In this document: one piece after another, positions 16,343 through 21,496 of the stretch | How the letters are laid out: the number at the start of each line of letters is the position of its first letter | How positions within the stretch are numbered: position 1 is the stretch's first letter | Translations under genes and position numbers: made by a program | The notes under the pieces: generated by a model | Databases searched by the model: none | Told to the model about the DNA's origin: nothing | The model's input: only the letters and a program-made list of their open reading frames with translations | Assembly: GCA_012735335.1 (NCBI GenBank) | Contig: JAAYHO010000182.1 | Coordinates: forward strand, 1 to 21,496 | Reading direction: 5' to 3' | DNA length: 21,496 nt | Source: Gammaproteobacteria bacterium | Lineage (GTDB): Bacteria; Pseudomonadota; Gammaproteobacteria; Pseudomonadales; Pseudomonadaceae

Positions 16343-18610
16343 ATGCTTAACAGAGACCTCGAAATCACCCTCAACCTCGCGTTCAAGGAGGCCCGCAACA
16401 AACGGCATGAATTCATGACAGTGGAGCACCTGCTGCTCGCACTGCTGGATAATCAGGCCGCCGTGGCCGTGCTGCGCGCCTGCGGGGCGGATATGGAGCG
16501 CCTGCGTCGGGAACTGGCGGAGTTCATCGACTCCACCACACCGCTGATCCCGGGCCTGGACAGTGAGCGCGAAACCCAGCCGACCCTGGGCTTCCAGCGG
16601 GTCTTGCAACGGGCAGTATTCCACGTGCAGAGCTCAGGCAAGGGCGAAGTGAACGGCGCCAACGTACTGGCGGCGATTTTCAGTGAGCAGGAAAGCCAGG
16701 CGGTATTCTTCCTCAAGCAGCAGCAGATCGCCCGCATAGATATTGTCAATTTCATCTCCCACGGTATTTCCAAGGTGGCGGATGAAAATGAAAGCCTGCA
16801 GGTGGATCAGGAGAGCATGGAAGAGGAGGACGGTGAAGCCGTGGCCTCCAACAATCCGCTGGAGAACTACGCCACCAACCTGAACGAGCAGGCCCGTCAG
16901 GGCCGTATCGACCCACTGGTGGGCCGCGCCGCAGAGGTTGAGCGGGTAGCGCAGATTCTCGTGCGTCGCCGCAAGAACAACCCGCTGCTGGTCGGTGAGG
17001 CCGGGGTCGGCAAGACCGCGATTGCCGAAGGCCTGGCCAAGCGCATCGTTGACGGTGAAGTGCCGGAGATTCTCACCGATGCGGTGGTCTATTCGCTGGA
17101 CCTGGGCGCGCTGCTGGCCGGCACCAAGTACCGCGGCGACTTCGAGAAGCGCTTCAAGGCGCTGCTCAAGGCGCTGAAGAAACGCCCCCAGGCAATCCTG
17201 TTCATCGACGAAATCCACACCATCATCGGTGCTGGTGCGGCCTCCGGCGGGGTAATGGATGCGTCCAACCTGCTCAAGCCGCTGCTGTCCTCCGGGGAGA
17301 TCCGCTGTATCGGCTCCACCACCTTCCAGGAGTTCCGCGGCATCTTCGAGAAGGATCGCGCGCTGGCCCGGCGCTTCCAGAAAGTGGACGTGGTCGAGCC
17401 TTCGGTCAGCGATACCATCCAGATCCTCAAGGGGTTGCGTAACCGCTTCGAGGAGCACCACGGTATCCGCTATACCGATGAATCCCTCAGGGCTGCCGCC
17501 GAGCTGGCGGATCGTTACATCAACGACCGGCACATGCCGGACAAGGCCATCGACGTGATCGATGAAGCTGGTGCCTACCAGCGCCTGCGCCCGGTTGAAG
17601 AACGTGCCGATACCATCGATGTGGCCGAGGTCGAGGCGATAGTGGCGAAGATTGCCCGCATCCCACCCAAGCATGTCTCCACCAGCGACAAACAGCTGCT
17701 GAAGAATCTGGAACGGGACCTCAAGCTGGTGGTATTCGGTCAGGACCCGGCGATCGAGGCACTGAGTACCGCGATCAAGCTGTCCCGGGCCGGGCTCAAG
17801 TCGCCGGACAAACCGGTCGGCTCCTTCCTGTTCGCTGGCCCAACCGGGGTCGGCAAGACTGAGGTGACCCGCCAGCTGGCCAAGAGTCTGGGTGTGGAAC
17901 TGATCCGCTTCGACATGTCCGAGTACATGGAGCGGCACACGGTTTCCCGTCTGATTGGTGCGCCGCCGGGCTATGTCGGCTTCGATCAAGGCGGATTGCT
18001 GACCGAGGCGATCAACAAGACGCCGCACTGTGTGCTGCTGCTGGACGAGATCGAGAAGGCGCACCCGGAGGTCTTCAACCTGCTGCTGCAGGTCATGGAC
18101 CACGGTACCCTGACCGACAACAACGGCCGCAAGGCGGACTTCCGCAACGCCATCATAGTGCTGACCACCAACGCCGGTGCCGAGTCCATGGCGCGCTCGT
18201 CCATTGGTTTCACCACCCAGGATCACAGCACGGATGCCATGGAAGTGATCAAGAAGACCTTCACGCCGGAGTTCCGCAACCGCCTGGATACCATCATCCA
18301 GTTCGGCCGTCTCAGCCACGAAAGCGTCAAGTTCGTGGTCGACAAGTTCCTTACCGAACTGCAGGCCCAGCTGGAGGACAAGCACGTACTGCTGGATGTG
18401 GACGAGGCGGCGCGCAACTGGCTGGTAGAGCACGGTTATGACCCGCTGATGGGCGCCAGACCCATGGCCAGGCTGATTCAGGACAAGATCAAGCGGCCGC
18501 TGGCCGAGCAGATCCTGTTCGGAGAACTGGCCGAGCATGGCGGTACCGTGCATGTCACCCTGCGCGATGGTGAGCTGGTGCTGGATGTGCCTGAGGAGGA
18601 AATGGCCTGA
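16343..18610 (+). CDS. clpA: ClpA, AAA+ unfoldase subunit of ClpAP
   Basis: ClpA unfolds and threads proteins into ClpP. The 755-residue protein has the N-domain (1-145; [16 protein letters not shown]), a short acidic linker, AAA+ module D1 (Walker A GEAGVGKT, about 218-225; Walker B ILFIDEIH) and D2 (Walker A GPTGVGKT, about 499-506; Walker [16 protein letters not shown]). The C-terminal small domain has [14 protein letters not shown]. No ClpB-type middle domain is present. The ATG at 16343 gives [14 protein letters not shown], the conserved N-terminus, and has GGGGG five bases upstream. A strong hairpin follows the stop. Confidence 0.97.
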   Translation: MLNRDLEITLNLAFKEARNKRHEFMTVEHLLLALLDNQAAVAVLRACGADMERLRRELAEFIDSTTPLIPGLDSERETQPTLGFQRVLQRAVFHVQSSGKGEVNGANVLAAIFSEQESQAVFFLKQQQIARIDIVNFISHGISKVADENESLQVDQESMEEEDGEAVASNNPLENYATNLNEQARQGRIDPLVGRAAEVERVAQILVRRRKNNPLLVGEAGVGKTAIAEGLAKRIVDGEVPEILTDAVVYSLDLGALLAGTKYRGDFEKRFKALLKALKKRPQAILFIDEIHTIIGAGAASGGVMDASNLLKPLLSSGEIRCIGSTTFQEFRGIFEKDRALARRFQKVDVVEPSVSDTIQILKGLRNRFEEHHGIRYTDESLRAAAELADRYINDRHMPDKAIDVIDEAGAYQRLRPVEERADTIDVAEVEAIVAKIARIPPKHVSTSDKQLLKNLERDLKLVVFGQDPAIEALSTAIKLSRAGLKSPDKPVGSFLFAGPTGVGKTEVTRQLAKSLGVELIRFDMSEYMERHTVSRLIGAPPGYVGFDQGGLLTEAINKTPHCVLLLDEIEKAHPEVFNLLLQVMDHGTLTDNNGRKADFRNAIIVLTTNAGAESMARSSIGFTTQDHSTDAMEVIKKTFTPEFRNRLDTIIQFGRLSHESVKFVVDKFLTELQAQLEDKHVLLDVDEAARNWLVEHGYDPLMGARPMARLIQDKIKRPLAEQILFGELAEHGGTVHVTLRDGELVLDVPEEEMA

Positions 18611-18611
18611 G

Positions 18612-18649
18612 CGCCTGGCCTGACGGGCAACCCCCGTCAGGCCCAGGCG
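18612..18649. terminator. Hairpin between clpA and xthA, terminator
   Basis: CGCCTGGCCTGACGGG (18612-18627) pairs with CCCGTCAGG-C-CCAGGCG (18633-18649) with one bulged C. It is followed by GTTTAAA and starts directly after the clpA stop; xthA ends at 18652 on the other strand. Confidence 0.8.
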
Positions 18650-18651
18650 GT

Positions 18652-19467
18652 TTAAAGCCTGAAGCTGGCCCAGACCGGGGCATGATCGGAGGGTTTCTCC
18701 ATGCCGCGGATGGCGTAATCGATACCCGTATCGACACACTGCTCGATCAGTCCCGTGCTGGCCATGACCAGGTCGATACGCAGGCCGCGTTTGGGATCAT
18801 CCTCGAAGCCGCGACTGCGGTAGTCAAACCAGCTGAAACGATCATCCACAGCAGGATTCATATGCCGGAAGGTGTCCACCAGCCCCCAGTCCTTGAGTTT
18901 CTGCAGCCACTCACGCTCCTCCGGCAGGAAGCTGCATTTACCGGTCCGCAGCCAGCGCTTGGCATTCGCCTCACCAATACCGATATCGCAATCCTCCGGC
19001 GAGATGTTCAGATCACCCATGACCACGATGCGCTGGCCGGGCTCGAACTCCTGTTCCAGATGAGCCTGCAGGTCTGCGTAGAAGCGGGTCTTGGCGGGAA
19101 ACTTGAGCGGATGGTCACGGTTCTCCCCCTGGGGGAAATACCCGTTGAACACGATCAGTGGTTCACCGTCGGCACAGGGCAGGGCCGCGCTGATCATCCG
19201 ACGCTGGGCATCATCCTCATCCCCCGGAAAACCCTTGCGTATCCACAGCGGCTCCTGTCGGGTCAGCAGGGCCACCCCGTAATGCCCTTTCTGGCCATGG
19301 TAATAAACGTGGTAGCCCATGGCCTGAATCATCTCCAGCGGAAACTGCGGATCATCCACCTTGGTTTCCTGAAGCCCGATCACATCCGGCGCGTGCTGAT
19401 CAATGATCTCTTGCAGTTGATGAGGTCTTGCTCTCAACCCGTTGATATTGAAAGAAACTATTTTCAT
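18652..19467 (-). CDS. xthA: Exonuclease III
   Basis: This is the AP endonuclease and 3'-5' exonuclease of base-excision repair. The 271-residue protein shows the endonuclease/exonuclease/phosphatase fold: FNINGLRAR with Asn7, Glu34 in [23 protein letters not shown] (catalytic Asp/Asn), [11 protein letters not shown] and C-terminal [10 protein letters not shown]. The ATG at 19467 follows AGGAT; an ATG eight codons upstream is less likely. It is divergent from tamA with 156 bases between the starts. Confidence 0.96.
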   Translation of the reverse strand: MKIVSFNINGLRARPHQLQEIIDQHAPDVIGLQETKVDDPQFPLEMIQAMGYHVYYHGQKGHYGVALLTRQEPLWIRKGFPGDEDDAQRRMISAALPCADGEPLIVFNGYFPQGENRDHPLKFPAKTRFYADLQAHLEQEFEPGQRIVVMGDLNISPEDCDIGIGEANAKRWLRTGKCSFLPEEREWLQKLKDWGLVDTFRHMNPAVDDRFSWFDYRSRGFEDDPKRGLRIDLVMASTGLIEQCVDTGIDYAIRGMEKPSDHAPVWASFRL

Positions 19468-19623
19468 GCTGATCCTGTTTCTAAGATACAAGAAGGGCCT
19501 GACAATACTCCGCCCGCGACCCGGCGCATGTTAGCATTCTCCCGCGACTGGTTGATGAGTTACTGGCCACGGTCTGGACGGCTGCCATCCAACAGTTACT
19601 GTTTCCATTGATTGGTAGACGAT

Positions 19624-21330
19624 ATGGCCCGCTTCCTCCTATTGCTGATTCTGCTGCCCCTGGCGACCCTGGCCCGGGCCGCGCTGGAGGTGCAGGTCGA
19701 ACCACGCAATGATGCGGCCAAACGCAATATCGAAGCCTATATCGGCCCGATCTCCGCCGACAGCCGCCAGGCCATGTGGCGGCTGGCCCGGGCCAGCCGT
19801 GAGCAAGCCCTCAGCGCCCTGCAGGCACTGGGTTACTACCACGCCCGGGTCAGACCCCGGGTGGTGGGCAGTGACAGCGAGCCGGTATTGCAGTTGAGCG
19901 TGACCCTGCAGGAGCCGGTGCTGCTGGATGAGGTGACCCTGGATATCACCGGGGAGGGCAGTCGCGAAGAGCTCTTCCAGCTGCCGCGCAGCCGCCACCT
20001 GATGCCCGGTGCCCAGCTGCACCATGGGCATTATGAAGACACCAAATCCCTGCTGGAGAACCAGGCCCTGCGCTACGGATACTTTTCCGGCCGGTTTCTG
20101 GAAAACCGCATGCTGATCGATGTGGAACAGCGGCTGGCGGATATCGTCCTGCGCTACGATACCGGCCCGCGCTATTACCTGGGCAGTGTGGAGTTTTCCG
20201 AAACACCCTTCGATGGAGATCTGCTGCAGCGCATGGTGCCGTTCCAGCCGGGGGTAGCCTATGACGCCGACCTGATCGCTGAATTCAACCGGGAGCTGCT
20301 GTCCAGCGGCTACTTCGATGCGGTGCAGGTCTCGGCCGCCGCCAGTCAGGCGGTCGATAACCAGATACCGGTGCAGGTCACCCTCAATGCCCGCAAGCAG
20401 CACTCGCTGGGTTTTGGCGGTGGTTTTTCCACCGACGTCGGCCCTCGGGCCAGGGCCGAATGGACCCAGCACTGGCTCAACTCCCGCGGCCACAGCCGGG
20501 GCGCGGAGACCGAGCTGTCCGGCCCCCGACAGAAGTTCTCCACCTGGTACCAGATTCCGCTGACCCCACCGCAATCCAGCCACCTGCGATTTTTTACCGG
20601 TTGGCAGCGGGAGAATATCGACGATACCGACAGCCAGAGCCTGGTACTTGGTGGGCTGTTCCAGCGGCGGCTGGATAATGGCTGGGATCGCAGTATCGGG
20701 CTGCGCCTGGAGCAGGAGCGCTACTCGCTGGGTAACGATTCCGGCACCAGTACCCTGCTGATTCCCAGCCTGGGCTTCCAGCGCACGGTCAGTGACAGCA
20801 CCATGGACCCCAGCCGCGGCCACAGCATGATGCTGGATCTGCAGGGCGCCAAGGCTGGGGTACTGTCGGATATCGACTTCGTCCGTCTGCATGTCGGCGC
20901 CCGGGGGCTCTATACCCTGTGGGACAAGCACCGCTTCCTGGCCCGGGCGCAGGCCGGGGGGATTGCCAGCAACGGTTTTGCCAGTGTGCCGCCGTCCCTG
21001 CGCTTCTTCGCCGGTGGCGACCAGAGCGTGCGCGGCTATGACTACCGCACCCTGTCACCCACGGATGAAACCGGCGACCGGGTCGGGGCCCGCTACCTGA
21101 TGGCCAGCAGCCTCGAATACCAGTATGAGTTCAAACCCAAGTGGCGGGCCGCCACCTTTGTCGACTACGGTAACGCCGTCGACAGCTGGAAGGACCCGAT
21201 GAAAACCAGCGTCGGCGTGGGTATCCGCTGGGTCTCCCCGGTCGGCCCGATCCGTCTGGACCTGGCCCAGTCGATCAGCGACCAGGATGAAGGTTTCCGC
21301 ATCCACTTCTCCATGGGGGCCGAGCTGTGA
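19624..21330 (+). CDS. tamA: TamA, Omp85-family outer-membrane translocation/assembly protein
   Basis: TamA forms, with TamB, an envelope-spanning complex involved in insertion of some outer-membrane proteins and in phospholipid transport. The 568-residue protein has a signal peptide (MARFLLLLILLPLATLARA), POTRA domains over about residues 20-240 (LSALQALGYYHARVRPRV, YYLGSVEFSETPFDGDLL) and a 16-strand Omp85 barrel with the loop-6 motif VRGYDYRTLSP. It ends in RIHFSMGAEL with a near-terminal aromatic as in outer-membrane proteins. The ATG at 19624 starts directly at the signal peptide; the Shine-Dalgarno is weak. tamB overlaps the stop in GTGA. Confidence 0.93.
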   Translation: MARFLLLLILLPLATLARAALEVQVEPRNDAAKRNIEAYIGPISADSRQAMWRLARASREQALSALQALGYYHARVRPRVVGSDSEPVLQLSVTLQEPVLLDEVTLDITGEGSREELFQLPRSRHLMPGAQLHHGHYEDTKSLLENQALRYGYFSGRFLENRMLIDVEQRLADIVLRYDTGPRYYLGSVEFSETPFDGDLLQRMVPFQPGVAYDADLIAEFNRELLSSGYFDAVQVSAAASQAVDNQIPVQVTLNARKQHSLGFGGGFSTDVGPRARAEWTQHWLNSRGHSRGAETELSGPRQKFSTWYQIPLTPPQSSHLRFFTGWQRENIDDTDSQSLVLGGLFQRRLDNGWDRSIGLRLEQERYSLGNDSGTSTLLIPSLGFQRTVSDSTMDPSRGHSMMLDLQGAKAGVLSDIDFVRLHVGARGLYTLWDKHRFLARAQAGGIASNGFASVPPSLRFFAGGDQSVRGYDYRTLSPTDETGDRVGARYLMASSLEYQYEFKPKWRAATFVDYGNAVDSWKDPMKTSVGVGIRWVSPVGPIRLDLAQSISDQDEGFRIHFSMGAEL

Positions 21331-21496
21331 GTCGCTTCCTGCTGAAGACCCTGCTGCGTGGTCTGCTGATTCTGCTGGTGTTGCCGCTATTGCTGATCCT
21401 GCTGACGGTGGGCCTGCTGTCCAGCGAGTCGGTCAACCGCTGGCTGATGGGCAAGGTCAGCGATTTCGAGCCCCGCCTGCAGCTGCAACTGGAGCA
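21327..21496 (+). CDS. tamB: TamB, N-terminal fragment (gene continues beyond the window)
   Basis: A GTG start at 21327 overlaps the tamA stop (GTGA). The first 56 residues show a basic N-terminus (MSRFLLKTLLRG) and one long hydrophobic helix (LLILLVLPLLLILLTVGLL), the signal anchor of TamB in the inner membrane. SSESVNRWLMGKV follows, where the periplasmic beta-taco repeat region begins. The coupling to tamA supports the call, which rests mainly on context because most of the protein is outside the window. Confidence 0.85.
   Translation, partial: MSRFLLKTLLRGLLILLVLPLLLILLTVGLLSSESVNRWLMGKVSDFEPRLQLQLE

Noticed and set aside
16634..18739. A 701-codon minus-strand frame opposite clpA.
   Set aside because: It is a shadow of the clpA codon pattern with no recognisable domain, and it runs through the clpA terminator.

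Overview
This window is ordinary core chromosome of a gammaproteobacterium of the Pseudomonas type. The block rraA-cfrX-cmpX-sigX-oprF, a 531-residue-class isocitrate lyase, cspD divergent from clpS-clpA, and the order nudJ-mnmA-hflD-purB-roxA-GNAT are hallmarks of Pseudomonadaceae. The differences from P. aeruginosa (no cmaX, no idh beside icd, a short cysteine-free OprF) would suit the Halopseudomonas / P. pertucinogena lineage, but that genus-level guess is inference. I see no mobile element, tRNA, rRNA or CRISPR.

Layout. (1) 1-2036, +: the 3' two thirds of ppsA, then rraA, closed by a hairpin. (2) 2129-4897, +: cfrX, the small mechanosensitive-type channel gene cmpX, the ECF sigma gene sigX and the major porin gene oprF. 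This is an envelope-homeostasis module ending in a strong bidirectional terminator. (3) 4962-7184, -: a hot-dog thioesterase gene and aceA, the latter with a UUCG-loop terminator and a leader of several hundred bases. (4) 7639-13769, -: a tightly packed run read from right to left as nudJ, mnmA, hflD, purB, roxA, a GNAT acetyltransferase and a secretin-like periplasmic protein. (5) 14095-15351, +: icd. (6) cspD (-) diverging from clpS and clpA (+). (7) xthA (-) diverging from tamA and the start of tamB (+).

How the genes work together. Three genes sit at the gluconeogenesis / glyoxylate-shunt node: ppsA (pyruvate to PEP), aceA and icd (the two enzymes competing for isocitrate). The upstream regions of aceA and icd both carry the same spaced palindrome, TGTAGT-N14-ACTACA, which suggests one regulator controls the isocitrate branch point. 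ClpS and ClpA form the N-degron protease adaptor and unfoldase pair. TamA and TamB form the envelope translocation/assembly pair. SigX, CmpX and OprF belong to cell-wall stress control.

The most notable observations are the shared aceA/icd operator, a possible switchable leader with a strong Shine-Dalgarno and a 21-codon reading frame overlapping the start of clpS, and an RraA that keeps the D-x20-R-D motif of catalytically active RraA-like aldolases/decarboxylases. No clearly novel multi-gene system is visible.
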